60,000 bases of DNA from Takakia lepidozioides (Eukaryota; Streptophyta; Takakiopsida; Takakiales; Takakiaceae): NCBI GenBank assembly GCA_030704615.1, contig CM060732.1:13456001-13516000 (forward strand). The letters run 5' to 3'. The position numbers and the translations under genes were made by a program. The notes beneath the pieces are model-generated. The model was not told where the DNA came from. It saw nothing but the letters and a program-made list of their open reading frames with translations, and searched no databases. Below, piece by piece: positions 1-16,400 of the stretch; position 1 is the stretch's first letter; each line of letters starts with the position of its first letter.

Positions 1-4
1 TCAC

Positions 5-3300
<3,296 letters not shown>

Positions 3301-5161
3301 CTGCACGGATTCGAGGAAGATGGGTCCTGGTACGTAGCCGAACCCTGGAAGCGAAGCCCCAACATGGCACCCTGCCCAGCCCTGCCCAGCCATCGGACCG
3401 GCTTTAGCACTGCATGCCTTACCATTCCATTCTCCTCAACTCTACAACTCGTTGCATCCCTTGACAGGATGCAGAAAACTTTATATTCGCTTCTTAAACC
3501 CTCTCCCCCTATGGAATTCAGGGCAATCAGAGCAAATCCTTACCCACTTTCTGCTTGACAGCTGAATAATGCGGTGGATGCTTCTAACCTTAACATGGCA
3601 CTGGATAAACCCTAAAATGTGTGAGATTGCACTGGCTTTCAAGGACAGCCACAGGTCGTGACCAAATTTCAAGGAAATCAGGGACTGAGCTACTTTTCCA
3701 GTTTTGATAATTACAATGTGAAAATGTCCCGAGGCTTTACAGAAATCATAGTTCATACCATGCATGAGAAACCAAAACCCAGTAAAAGTTTTGTACAGTA
3801 CTCCACTTCAGCATATCGCATGTGCAATATAGCAAATCAAATTTACTAGACTCGAGGCTCAATCTAGACGGGAAAAATCAGCAGAAGACAGTACATGCCT
3901 TCGACAATGATGCCCAAATCATTTGAGGGTAGTCGAAGAATTGATACGAAATGGACACACGCAATACAAACCATGAGGAGGAGCGGAGACTCCCAACGGT
4001 TGCCATCGCAGAGCACTCGCTGTGGCCATCTCCATAGCCTAAGGTAGCAACTCCCTCACAGACGGTCGTGCATCTGCTCACATTTGAAGCTCAGGAAAGG
4101 CAAATGCAAATGGGAGAGACAGGACATTTGTCGTCCTCTCAACTCTCTCATTCCATCCACGCATAGCGCAGGACAATTCCTTGCCTTGAAGCACAATTGG
4201 ACCCCTCCTCAGAGCAAAAGTGGCCAGGGGATAGAGAAGGGCACACAGGCGTGAGTATTTGTGTCTATTTTCCTGGAATTGGATGACCAATACAACTTGG
4301 TATTCTCTCTGGTGGCAGAGTTGAAATCCTGTGAGTCACACAGAGAGACAAACTCGCAGACTTCCAAATGGGTTGGTTTTAGGCAGATGTGGGGGCAAGA
4401 GAATGAGGGACTGAACACAGATTCAACCCCTTAAGGGAGGAAGGCTTTTGGAGCTTGCAAACTCGGAGCTAACACCAGCTGTTTCCCTTCGTAAATATGA
4501 TCTTCGGCCAGTAACAGCATATCCAAAGAAGTTGTATAATCCAGATGAACCTACTTAAGCGAAATCTTAGATTCTTACCTGTCTACTTTTGTTTGAGTTA
4601 GCAACACTAATTCAGTTTGGCTAAGCAGGATCAGGCACTAGACCCAACCCTAAATTTGAGAGAGATGAACGCTGCCTAGTATATATGAGTAGCCGTAGTT
4701 AGAATCATAGAGAGGTTCTGTAAACAAAGCCTCGTCATTCAGAGTCGAACCTCTGCATTGACTAACTAAGCTGGCCGTCGATACTGGATTGGGTTGGTCT
4801 GAAGAGCACGTGGATGATTGCAAGTGTTGCAAGGGCAACATCGCACTTTGAATTTAGGGTTGTGATCTTTTTGGCCCAAAATTGACTAGATCGTCAACAA
4901 AATCAGCAGCCACGGGATGGTCTGTAGAGAGATTGCTGTGGTTTGAGGCTGCGATTGAACTCTACTATCGCGTCCACGATCCTCGTCTTGAGTCAGTGGA
5001 GGTTGGAGTGACCACATTGAGCACGTTGAATTGTTATGATCTTTGGAAGGTTGACGGTCGGAAGAACAGACTCGTCGTCCTAAGCGAAGATCGACCCAAC
5101 ACAACGAAGGCCTCCAGCGAGCGACAGCGAGAGAAGAGCTGCAGCTGCCCAGTGACCAACG
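3301..5161. promoter_or_regulatory. Shared upstream region between divergent FTSHI1 and ATXR2 genes
   Basis: The two genes are head-to-head, with less than 1.9 kb between the last recognisable FTSHI1 exon and the ATXR2 start codon. Any missing 5' exon of FTSHI1 and both promoters should lie here. Minus-strand open stretches at 4841-4650 (Ser/Thr/Gln-rich) and 4290-4078 could hold a transit-peptide exon, but nothing decides between them. No TATA box or other motif was convincing. Confidence 0.35.
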
Positions 5162-8100
5162 ATGGACGTCGCTGAAGATGCCGTACTGCAACCCAGCGTT
5201 GACGTTGCTCGGCTGCTGGCCTGCCCCTCTCCTGAAGCTATGCAGGTTCTCTCTGTTGCTCTCTCTCCATTCAGCATTTCACAAGCACTTGTGACTCTTA
5301 AAAGTGGATTTTGTCTTCTGGTGCATGTGGTCTTGCTTAGACTTTTCTTTTCATGAAATCATGTGGTGTTTGCCAGATAACAGCATTCAACATCTGATGA
5401 ATCATACTAAATAATGTAAAGAGCTTCAGACAAAAATCTGGTACAGTCACAAAGTTTAAGATCTGGAATCCTGTCAAGTTCAGACTCTAGAGCCAAACCG
5501 GGTCAAATTTCCTATTCGTTCAGTTTGAAGTTGAGCTGTGCGCAACAACATCCTGGTGTAAAATTCTCTTGAGCTCACCCAGAGCCTTGAAGTCACCAAA
5601 ACTTATTTTTAGTCCATCGTGTAGCACGTGAATGACGGTGAACGTTTACAGTTCATCGACGACTGTAAGGGTGAGGGATAATGACATTGTAGTTGGGTTT
5701 CTAGGGATATTATGATAAGCTTACAGCAGCAGGTGTGGGGCCAGGCCTGCGAGTGCAGCAAATTGGTGGAGAGATGGGCAAAGGTGAGGATTTGAATTGT
5801 CCCCCCTTTGTACATTGTTGCAAACAACTTGATTGTGGAACATTAATCGTTCTACACCTTGGCATATTAGTTCTAGAACTTCCATTGCCAACAGGGAGGT
5901 TGCTGCAAATGTATGAGCTCTGGTTATAATAACCCCAAGTACTAATGTAGTCAAAAGGTGGTTCCAATGAAGTTCAGATTGGGGCGGTCACAAAAATGGT
6001 ATAAGCAAGCCTGAGACTGAAAGGGGTTCCTTGTTTTGTGTGGGGGATTCAATTGGTTGTAGATATATGTGTGCAAAGGGTTTAGGGTTTAGGAGATAGA
6101 GGAGGAAGAAGACCAAGTTTTCTACATTCATGGAACACCAAGAGGACCCTTAGGAAAGAGAAAGTGAGAGAGACAGCCAGTCTCATTGCAGTTGAAGGGT
6201 TGGGTGGCAGGCGTGTTTGCAGGCCGAGACTTTGAAGTTGATGAGTTGGTATTAAGAGAACCAAAGCTTGTGGGTGCTCAACACTCTGCCAACAAGGTTG
6301 CATTTAAGCCCACTGCTGCAGTCCATGAATATTTGAATGTCCTCTTTTGAGTCATCTTCAACTTTTATCTCTAAACCCAGTGGTGTTTTATTTGTTTGAT
6401 GTTTTGTCTTGATCTGCCATATCATCGATGATGGTGCAAAGAGCAAGACTGGATGCTGACCACTCTCAATTACAGCAGGCAGATGCCCTGGTCTGCAGTT
6501 TCTGCTTTCGCTATGTTGGGTCCATTGAGCTCCAACTGGGACACCGCCTTTGTCCCAAGGAAGAAAAGGGTTCTTTAGGAGGTCAGTCAACCATTCATGC
6601 GGCTTTGGGCCACCATTTTATGTTGTGTTGCATATTGTGAGACGTAATAAATAGACATAGAGCTTCATTTCGACCTGTAACCGAATGTCGGAATTGGGGA
6701 TAGTACTTATACATATGCCCTCTGTGAAGCAACTCTCCTACTTTACGTTCATGTTGTTTACCAGAGTGCTATCTCTTTGCACACACCTGCCATTTCTTTT
6801 GTCAGTATTAGCACCTTGTAAGTTTCAAGCCAGTCGAGCCAGTCAGATCAGCAAGCAGGCATGATGCAAGTTATCTGCATTGTGGTGGCAGTGGGAGAAG
6901 AAGAAAGAAGTGGGGGAGACTGTGTTGATCATGACGGCAGTGGCACAAATGGAGCAGGACACCTAGACGAAGAGACAAACTGTGGGTGTGAGAGAAGCTC
7001 AAAAAAGAAGAAGGCATTATCTGTAGGAGCTATGGCAGCACTTGCAAATGGTGGGCTTCGACTTCCCCACAGTGAGCATTTTGAGTTGCCACCAATAGTG
7101 AAGTGCAAGGGAGGCTGTTTGGACAACGTATACTGCAGGTTGGTGAATCCTGACTCCACCAAGATGGTGACAACGCAGGGTTATGTATGATGGTATGACG
7201 AAATCTTTGACCTGTATTCATAGAGAGAGTTCATGTAGTGACCTCTTGCTAGTATCTTAGCAGAGGAACATGGAGAGAGATCAAGTTAACTGAGCTGTGA
7301 TGTTCATCCTACTGTTGGGCGTTCAAGCAATGACACCCAAGCAGCATAGTAACTGAATTGAGTCGTGTAGGCCTATATGCAGGTCAGCCATTGATGGTCA
7401 GGCATTGATGGTCAACTGTTGGCATGACAATTTTTGAGTTGCAACTATTACATCTTCAGGCACATGTACTTCTATTAGTGGGCAAAACATTGATGGCAGC
7501 TGGTTAGTTGCTAGCGCTACTTGTGCAGAGACAGCTTGGCAGACATATCATGCTTTGCTATGTTCTGGTCCCCTCTCACTTTCCAAGGACACAGACGCGT
7601 CTATCAGCTTCAAGGAATTTGCAGATGGTTAGTTATTCTCTATGGACATTTCTTATTGAATTTTATGTGGAGAATCCGATGCATTAAACATTCATTCAGA
7701 CTTAAATGCCCTGCAAATTACTCTTTGTGATAGGAAATAGTTTATCAACCAGTGCAGGATGACAGCTCTTAATTCTAAGCTCTCTCCACCTAGGTGTTGT
7801 TGGCTCTCTATCTTAGGAATCTGGCTTTGGCTGCAGATTTGCACATGTCTCATTGCAATGTCAAACAGCCCATAAATGACATCCATTCTTTGTTTTCAAC
7901 ACTCCTTTCTATCTTTTGGGCTAATGTTCTCTTCCCCTTAGACTGTTATTTGTCATGACCAGTATAAGACAAATAAGCCGATGGAATTGTCCAAGAGCTT
8001 CTGTACCTGTATCATTTTCAAGTTGGGGGTACTGTGATGGTTGGATGGCAGAAACCAATGACATTTTTCATATCGCTGCTCAGGTGACCATGAACTTGTT

Positions 8101-11100
8101 TGGAAACATTTGAACTGCGATGACTTGGTTGTTTGTGAGGCCCTAGTTGCGAAGCATTGTTGCCTTGGTCAAGGGGGATCCATTTTGATGAACATAAAGA
8201 ATCTTGACAAAGCTTGGCATTTTGGGATATCAATTTCTCCGATTTTATGTATCTCTGTCTATCCTTCTTTCTTTAACCTTTACCTCATGAATATTGTCCT
8301 GGCTGTCAAGATTGCAATCGTAAACTGTAATCTCAATTCATACCATAAACCGTGAATCCTTGACACCGCACCAGACACACAGCAACCTCTGATGGGCTAG
8401 TGAATTTAAGTTTTGTTGATATTGCGTATGTAATTGACAAGGATTTCCAAATCCAATGAAGTGACTAGCACTGGTGCAAATGAGACACCCATGTCAGAAA
8501 TAAAGTGGCCATCTTGGTTTGACCTCTCCAGTAGCCTCTCTTATCCGTGCGCCTTTCTGACCTTTGGTTGGATGCTTTTCTGACAGGTTATTGCGACAAC
8601 TATATCTAGGGCAAGGAAGCTCAAGACAGATATGTCTGGGAAGGGAGGAAATTGGTCTCTGAGTGAAGATGCTAAAACAATAGATACTGCAATGTTATTG
8701 GCTGCATGGGAGCCATTTGCCATGGGCTATAAACGCTTGTATGCCCTATGTCCCTGCTTTATCAATGGCTTTGCTTTCAGTGTAGGTTGGCTATGGATGT
8801 GAAACATAATGGTTGACCACTTTACTACATGTGTTTCTAAGTGCGTGTGTCAGTCAGTATTAACTGTGTGATGTGTTGAAGGTGGTGGGAAACAGTGGCT
8901 TTGCCTGAAGATGTAGATCCCTCTGATGAGCAGGCTTTCCGGAGTCAGATGAAAGAAATTGCAACCCATGTGGGTTCCATGGCCCTCCTCCCCTCTCTCG
9001 TTTTTTTAGTCTATTTAAACTTCAGAGACCTTCTTGACACGGCCCGGGGATTGGAGAATCAAGTAGTTACAGGGACCATGCTGTGGACATGCAGTTACTG
9101 TTGCAAAAATGTGGGATGTGCAGTCTTTATGTCTCCTAAGAGCAGCCTTGTATGAAGAAGAGTTCTCCCCCTGTATCCTTTCATAGAGTTAAACTTCTGG
9201 ACTCATGTTTCTTCTATAAAGCAAAGTATATAATCTATTGTTTGATTCATTACGATGTCAACCAAGTTTGTGAGCAGTCCAACTATGTTGCTGAACTTGT
9301 TTTGTTCAAGTATAGTTCACGAATTTTAGCGGGTTTTTAGATGGTGGAGTTCAGCGGGTTTCCTTGACTTTCCCATCCACAGTGTTTTCACTGCAAGTGT
9401 ATGGACATATAATCGGGATGTTTGAGATGAACAACCTGTGAGATAGATGCCCCTCCACTCCACCTTTGCCCGTCTTTTGCTCTGATATTTTTTACAGTAG
9501 TTCTTTTGTTTCAATTATCTGGCATATGTCTATGCTTTATGTCTAATTTTTCAGAAATTTAATGACATGTAATACCTCAACACACTATCTTTGCTCTCAA
9601 TTTTAGAATAAGATTTTCTTTCTTGTTCAGTACATCAGTTTATGCCTCTTGAGGACATTATGCAACAGATGGTAACTTCATTCCTGTTCTTCTTTTATGT
9701 TGCAGAGAAATAGTGGTAGCATCCCCAGTGGAAGACTACTTCCTCTACATTGATGACCTCCCCCCTACATCCAGGGTAATGCCTGTTTTTTCAAACAACT
9801 TTCGGGCTGTGCAGGCCTCCTTATGGGTACAGCGATGCTAGACAGACGAGTGAGTGGGAATCAGATAGTCACTCTAATCTATTGTGACATCTTCAAGAGA
9901 GGTCCAGAGTCTAAATTTTGTCGGCTGATTATTGTCGTGAAAAATATTATTCAAAATTGTTATGAAAGATGCAACGCGAAGATGTGCAGGCAGAAGCAGA
10001 GGTGGTGACAAAGCCATATTTGGATGCCTTAGGTGACGACTATGCTGCCTTCTGCCAGGGTACTTCATCCCCATCCTCCTCTCCCTGTCTCTTCTTCCCT
10101 TAACTGAAGAAACCAAGGGTTGGGGGCGACTTCCCAAGGCTAAAATCTGATGAGTACCATTCTCTATCCCTCTGGGCTTGTGTGAATGGAATAAATCTCT
10201 CTTTCTCACTCACTCTGTCTGTACACGCTGGGAGCAGGGTCTGTGGCACAAGGCCATGGGTCTTATGAGTACATTCTCTCTCTCTCTCTCTCTCTCTACA
10301 CATCCGCCCAAACTGGGAATGGGTTCTATGGCCACAAGGCTAAGGAAAACAATGTCTTATGAGTACATTCTTGCTATAATGTAATACACTTTCTTTCTTC
10401 CTGTTTTTTTCCATTTTGTCCCATAAGCTCTTTGAGCTTTCCGCGGACGTTATAAAGTACCATTTCATTTCATTTCATTTCCTCGTTAAACTCTTCTTTG
10501 TTTCTTTCTTACTTGCTCAAGCTTAGTAGTTCTTTGGTCTCTGGTTTTACACTTTGTTTGCCTTCTGTGGTTCTTTTGTTCTGTTTGTGTCCCTGTGGCC
10601 CTGTGGGCCTCGATAAATTCCTCTGCTTGTAAAATCAACCAATTCCATCACCACAAATTTGTTGATTTCAGTTACTCTGCTATTTGTTACCTTAACAGGC
10701 TCAGCCTTTTTCCCACTACAAAGCTGTCTCAACCATTCGTGCTGTCCAAATGCCAGAGCTTTCAAAAGAGACGAGGTAGTCTGTCTATACCCTTGACTAA
10801 TGAATTTCATGTAGTTCTTGAAATTCTGATACTTTCTCATCCACTGATGTCTTACTTGATACTCCCAGGCAGTTCAATCAGATGTAGTTGTCTGTATAAA
10901 CTATTAGGCTTCACCACTCTCCTGCTTTCTTTCAGCTAGCAATTATTTAAACCAAGGTGGACATAATACCATAAGTACTACTGCAAGCTTATTTAGTTAG
11001 TGCCATAGGTGATGGATTGGCCCTTGTCATGTGCAATATGAACCCAGGCAGGCTCTGCATCAAATTAGCAAGTTAACACAAACACCAATGTGCGAGTTGC

Positions 11101-11986
11101 AGCAATCTTTGTGGAAGTTCAAGTGTTAACTAGGCTCTTTGCTGATGTTTGACTCCTTTTTTTCTCACTTTTCTTCTGGTGCAGGACAGAGATGGGCACG
11201 CTGTGCTACTGGCAACCAGACGCATCAAAAAAGGAGAAGAGGTAACCATTGGTCGTACTTCATCCAGCTCTCCAGAATGATTTTTGCAGGGGGTGCAACT
11301 CTGCACATTGGACATCATTGTTTATATGTATTAGATCAACTAAATAAAAGAAAATCCCCTTAAGCGGCCCTGCTTAAATTTCTCTTGTTCATTCATTCAC
11401 TGTGCAGTTATATCATCTTTTCATTATGGTGTTTAGCTAAAGGTTTGCATTGTTCTTGCCTCCATTGTGGCAGAGTTAGTGTTTCTGTTATGCATCATAG
11501 ATTTCATGGCCGAGAGTACAAAAGTATTTGATTGAAGGATTATTCAACACGAGACTTTCCTTGAAATATCCATGATATGTTGAGTGATGAGGACAGGGTT
11601 GAATCAGGCTCATGTGTCGGTTGGGAATCAACCTGATATCAAAAAAATTTGAATCCTTCATTACCATGAATCTCAATCAGTGGAACACCCCTGAAGAAAC
11701 AATTGCGCTTACTGGAAACAGGATCTCTTGTGCATTGATCTGCCCTCTTTATGAGTCTGAACAGTTTAGACATCTTTCACTCCAGTTCTTAAACTTGGAG
11801 AACAGTTACATTAGAAAGTTCAAAGGTGTTGTCTTCATGGTGTCTTAAAGCTGGGATGGTGATTTGTGGGCATTTCAGGTATTGATATCCTACATAGATG
11901 AGGATTGCCCTTTGGAAGAAAGGCGCGCGTTGCTTGCTGATTATGCCTTTGTCTGCCATTGTTCACGGTGTATAGATGAGAGCTAA
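5162..11986 (+). CDS. ATXR2: ATXR2-like SET-domain histone methyltransferase, complete, 16 exons
   Basis: Sixteen exons join in phase into 489 residues, close to Arabidopsis ATXR2 (473): 5162-5245, 5727-5783, 6192-6296, 6476-6581, 6892-7138, 7515-7627, 8052-8083, 8587-8738, 8882-8969, 9124-9172, 9383-9437, 9706-9775, 9990-10059, 10699-10775, 11185-11241, 11879-11986. All introns are GT-AG. The split SET domain starts at VFAGRDFEVDELVL (exon 3). A Cys-rich MYND-like insert follows: CSFCFRYVGSIELQLG, CKGGC, YC and CAETAWQTYHALLC. Then come ALPEDVDPSDEQAF, VYGHIIGMFEMNN, VVASPVEDYFLYIDDLP, the cofactor and substrate motifs SCLNHSCCPNARAF and SYIDEDCPLEERRALLADY, and a CHCSRC cysteine cluster near the stop. 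Arabidopsis ATXR2 (SDG36) is reported to methylate H3K36 and to act with ARF7/ARF19 in callus formation. The start is chosen as the first ATG giving phase-compatible joining; the N terminus is the least certain part. Intron 13 (10060-10698) carries retroelement tails. Confidence 0.93.
10130..10385 (+). repeat. Tandem 3' tails of a (TC)n-tailed LINE in ATXR2 intron 13
   Basis: Two copies of a tail of the form CACAAGG-CCATGG/CTAAGG, then TCTTATGAGTACATTC, are seen, the first followed by (TC)n at about 10274-10300. The same tail, with GGCCACAAGGCTACGGCAAA and CTTATGAGTACAATC followed by (TC)n, ends the LINE fragment in the katanin p80 gene (54262-54350). This identifies these as 5'-truncated insertions of one LINE family. 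Confidence 0.6.
10427..10492 (+). repeat. 3' tail of a non-LTR element, (ATTTC)n type, in ATXR2 intron 13
   Basis: Second copy of the tail found at 2157-2221: CTCTTTGAGCTTTCCGCGGA, then CGTTATAAAGTACC and three to four ATTTC units. It lies just downstream of the (TC)n-tailed LINE remnants, so the intron has taken at least two different element families. Confidence 0.55.
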
Positions 11987-13060
11987 AATGCCATCATCAT
12001 TGCCTCAGAGCAAAAAAAAATTGGCAAAAAGACAACGGTTGTAATGTCTGTGAGTTGTTGATGTTTTCTCTTGCACATCTTAGTTTGTGTTTGAATAGCT
12101 CTAGCAGCTTATCCCACTTGTAAAATCCCCGAAAATAAGAGACGAATTTGATTTTCTCTCTCAAAGAAAAAGAAATCCAAAGCAATGACGTCAGTGCAAT
12201 TTATGATCATGAAATGTCCTTGCAATTTGGAAAACTTACAAGGGACAGGACTTAAGAATCTATCCAACCAAGCAGAGTTTGTGTTGGGCCCTAATTTGAA
12301 AGCCTCGGGTTCAAATATATCATGAAATATGTCCCACAGTGACAATCAGACTTTTGTGATCAAATCTAAGAAGTGCATAGAAGTTAAGTAACAGAGGGAT
12401 ACAACAATGGGCTGCTGAGTAGCATCGCAACAATGACAACCACAGCGCTCAGTTAATCGCATGTACAACTACCACATATGTGATCTCGTCTCTCGAAAAC
12501 ATCCTCCATGTCATTGTATGTTGAACATACACTTGTATTTCAGAAATAACCTCCATATCAAGTCTCAGAAATGTTGCATATACACTCGTTGTATCAACAT
12601 ATTTGCATCATCTATTCACTTTAGTATTACCTCCCACTTACTTTCTGGTCTTCTGATTGGTTATGTCTTAAGATGGATTCTTGTCATAATCTAGTTGGAA
12701 CTTATACTTGTGGAGCATAGTACTATCTCCTCTTAGGTCAAAACCAGTGTTGGACTGGTATATAGGGTCTTTCCGGGTATCAACCAGGGTATTCAATAAC
12801 CGACCCGGCTGGTATTGGCAATTCCAATACTGTGGTTGATAACCGGACCGGCTGGTATTGCCAAGGCAATACCCGGGTGCATACCCGTATTACGGGCAAA
12901 AACAAGGACTATACCATGGTATGAATAGGAAATTGGTAGGGTGCACAATATGTCACTGTCGGGGAAGAGGGTGCACATGTCATGTCTAGGGGCCGCCTGC
13001 TTCATTTCTTACCACATATAGGGCGGGCCGCCCCTATTCTTTATTTTAAAGGATTAGCCA
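11987..13060. other. No gene seen; imperfect repeats at 12740-12905
   Basis: Nothing coding is supported between the ATXR2 stop and the accessory block. At 12807-12825 and 12848-12866 two near-identical stretches (CCGGCTGGTATTG core) lie about 40 bp apart in a region rich in GGTAT/ATACC. The motif CAGTGTTGGACTGG at 12747 resembles the start of some hAT terminal repeats, but no partner repeat or transposase was found. Confidence 0.3.
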
Positions 13061-13464
13061 AATGATGTGCGGACGGATTACAAGGTGGTTTCGCACGGGA
13101 TCAAGGATTTCTTTTTGTCGGAAGATAATTTGATTGATGAATATGAAGACCTCATGGTTTATTTGACGATGAGGGTTGCAATCAGTCTTCTTGCTTCAAT
13201 TTGGATACTAAAATCTGCAACGTTGCTATTATGTAATGCAAAGACTGAATTTTGCAACATAATAATTAATTTCCTTGGGAAATCAACTGATCTACAAGGA
13301 ATGCACAGCCATTACAGACTACCATAAGTACATGATTGTCGTTGACGCCTGTGAAACGAAAGAAATTGCAAGATAGGCAGAGTTGCAGGTCGTCAGAAAC
13401 AAGTACGTCGAAGATCAGCTGGATGTGTGGGATGCCAATTTCCATCGTGAAAATGAACAATCGT

Positions 13465-16400
13465 TCGACCTGCCCTGACCGGGGATGTGTCCAAGTTGGA
13501 GCAGGATTTTAGTCACGGATACATAGAGGGGTCTCCAATGTTTTACGTGTCTTTGTGCGATGCCAGTGGACAGGAGGTCTTGGTGGACGAGTCAATTGTG
13601 AAAAGCTGGGATCCAATATGGCGAGAAGTAAACGAGGAGTTTGAAGCCCAGATTTCGAGGAGACTGTCCACACAGGTGTTCTCCAGGAAAATGTTTCATA
13701 TTTGGGATGGCAATCACCGCTTCATGGCCTGGATGAATGTCATAAACAAATATCACAGCACAGACGAGGACTAGCACTACCTTGTGGCGTCCCTGGTGCT
13801 GGATCCGAAAAGAAACGTCACAGCACTTCTGACGGCTATGCATGACATCAACAAGTAAGTATAATGCTCACCCTTCATGCCATCAGAATTCTCCGATTTG
13901 TTCTGTCTATTTTGTATTTCCTGGTGAAGGAGGAAGTCATAGTGTTTGTGTAGGACTTCAGGGGAACCGAAAGTGCACACGTGACGACGAATTTGGTCCA
14001 CACTCTATTCAGGATACAGAAGGTGGGCCAAATGCCACTGGGCACCTTCAAAAACCTTATCAGTGCTGAGGCTTACAAGAAGTGCGAGACCTCCAAATCC
14101 GCCGACACATGGTATAAGCTCACCAGGGAGGCTTTCTGTGACTACATGTACACTGTAAGTATTCCTTCCCAAGCTCTCTCTACTTGTTCATTCATAAAAC
14201 CAGTTGACTAATAAGTTGTATACTGGAATGTTCAGCAAGAGATTGCGGAGGCTGGAGAGAAAGGGAAAACAGAGTACTATGCCAAAAAAGACCCAGGGGA
14301 GCGATCCTCAAAAGGAGTGGAAGAATCTATGAACAAGGAGATGGAGGTGGCGAAGAGGCACTACATGAGCGCGTTGTGAAACAACTCAGAATAGCCGACC
14401 CTGCTTTTGGTCTAGAGTTCTTGAATCAGGTCAGGATCCACTGGAACGTGAACACCAAGCCTGAAATGATGCAGGAGAAGCTTCATCGCCTGTCCACTGC
14501 CGTAGTGGAGCCAGAGGTGAAAGTGAAATGGCTTGAAATTTGGAACGCCGACCCGACAGTGAAAGATAATCACTGCTTTCCGAAGAGTGAGAAGAACAAG
14601 GAAACAGGAGTCATAAAGCAATTCAGTGACCATGTTCTCGATATGTGGCTGCACAAAGCCACGTACGGGGCACAGGTTTTTTCCTCTCCCTTTTCCATTT
14701 CCACTGCAAATCTGCATTGCGGGAAAAGTCACTTACTCTTCTTAAACATCTTTTCTCTGAATTGTAGAACTGTTCTTGCGCAGATAGAGGCTCGGGCACA
14801 GCTGGTGCTGGAGAAGCAGCTAAACGATTACAAGATAACTATGACTCCACCGACGGATACTCTAGAAGACTACGTCCGCGAGTGGAAAGCAGCTTGCTTC
14901 GGCACTTGCTTCTTCAGGGAGTTCGCCAAAGAGGGAGGCATCTCGCACACTAACGACTTCGAGCAGCAACATGGATCAGAATAGGCCATGAAGAGGGTTC
15001 TATACAGGTTCGTCTTGACACTTTTTTTCCACCCTTCTTTCCTGTCTCACGAAGTTTCGATTTCGTTGCAGCCCTGCTCTTTTGAATAAACAGTCCCAAA
15101 ACTGTGTGCGCTGACGCACTCAGTAAAGGGGTGGGCACTTCTGTGTCTCCCAAGCTTTCATTCTACATACAAATATCCGATCATGTACTGAACCACACCT
15201 GCACTGGATTGTAAGTAGGGCCTGGGTGGACAGACCAAAAATTGAGTGCGCTGGCGCACACAGTCAAGGGGTCCTTAAACCATTATCTCACAGTTTCCCC
15301 ACTCACTAATATTCCCTCTGTTTTGATTGTGTAGGTACATCAAGAACGTTCTCATTCCAGGCAAGAACCTGAGTCGACACCCGCACTTTATTGACCTATG
15401 GTGTGATCCATCCAACGCTCAGACAAAGTACACTGCAGGGATTTTGAAGGATTACGGGACCTCGCATCTTCGAGACTGCTACTGGTATATGGATATCCCA
15501 CGGACTGGATGCCCTTGGTATGAGCTTGTGACCCAAAATCAAAATGATAATGCAGAGGCCTTGGCCCCTCTGACAGAGAAGGAGGTGCACGAGAGAAACT
15601 TGAGGATATTGGCTGAGAAAGAGCCTCTTGCACAGAATACGCCAGTCAAGCCTAGAAAGGACAAGGGGAAAAGGAAGGTAAAGGGGCAGAAAAACACTCC
15701 GAATGAGAATGAGATGGAGTCCGTGGTGCAACCGGGGCCAGTGCAGACCCCACCCCCAGCCAGAAAGCCTGCCCGAAAGAAGAAGGGTCTTAAAGAACCC
15801 TACGATGCAATGGAGCACTCATCTAGAATCGTTTTTCCGGACATGTGCGAGCTGGTAAACGACGGGTTCCTGGCCATGATGGAGACAAGGAAGTCAAGTT
15901 ACAGTGGTGATCCTTCCAAAACGTGGGACAAGCTATGTGCTTTTCTCCAATCGGTAAGCAATTATCATCCATGTGTTTGAGTTTTGTTTTCTTTGTTTTA
16001 TTTCTACTCGAATCAGAAAGGTCGCTTATAAAACATCTTCCCCTTCTTACACGCTATATTGCTTGCAGGCATGGAGGGGGAAGGAATCTTGGGTGAATGG
16101 TGCACTGAAACCGTTTGCTTCGGAGATGGTTATTGTGGACATTCCGGACGGGCATCCAGTCCCGGATATTCTGCCCAGTGACACCTGCCCAACATGGAAC
16201 AAATTTGACGAGAGATATTGGAGTTGGGTGTTTTCCTTTTGCAAGTTTTTCCTTTCCGATGGAGGGGTTCTTGTTATCATACAATCTGTCACGATGAGAT
16301 GTCGCCGGGAGCTGGCAAGCTACTTGAAAGCCTCGGGGATGCGGATTATCAAGACCTGGAATTGTGTCAACAGCCTATATCTGACTAAGGGGGATTGCCC

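Noticed and set aside
12740-13330. hAT transposon
   Set aside because: A CAGTGTTGG-type start and GGTAT repeats are suggestive, but no matching inverted end, 8-bp duplication or transposase was found.
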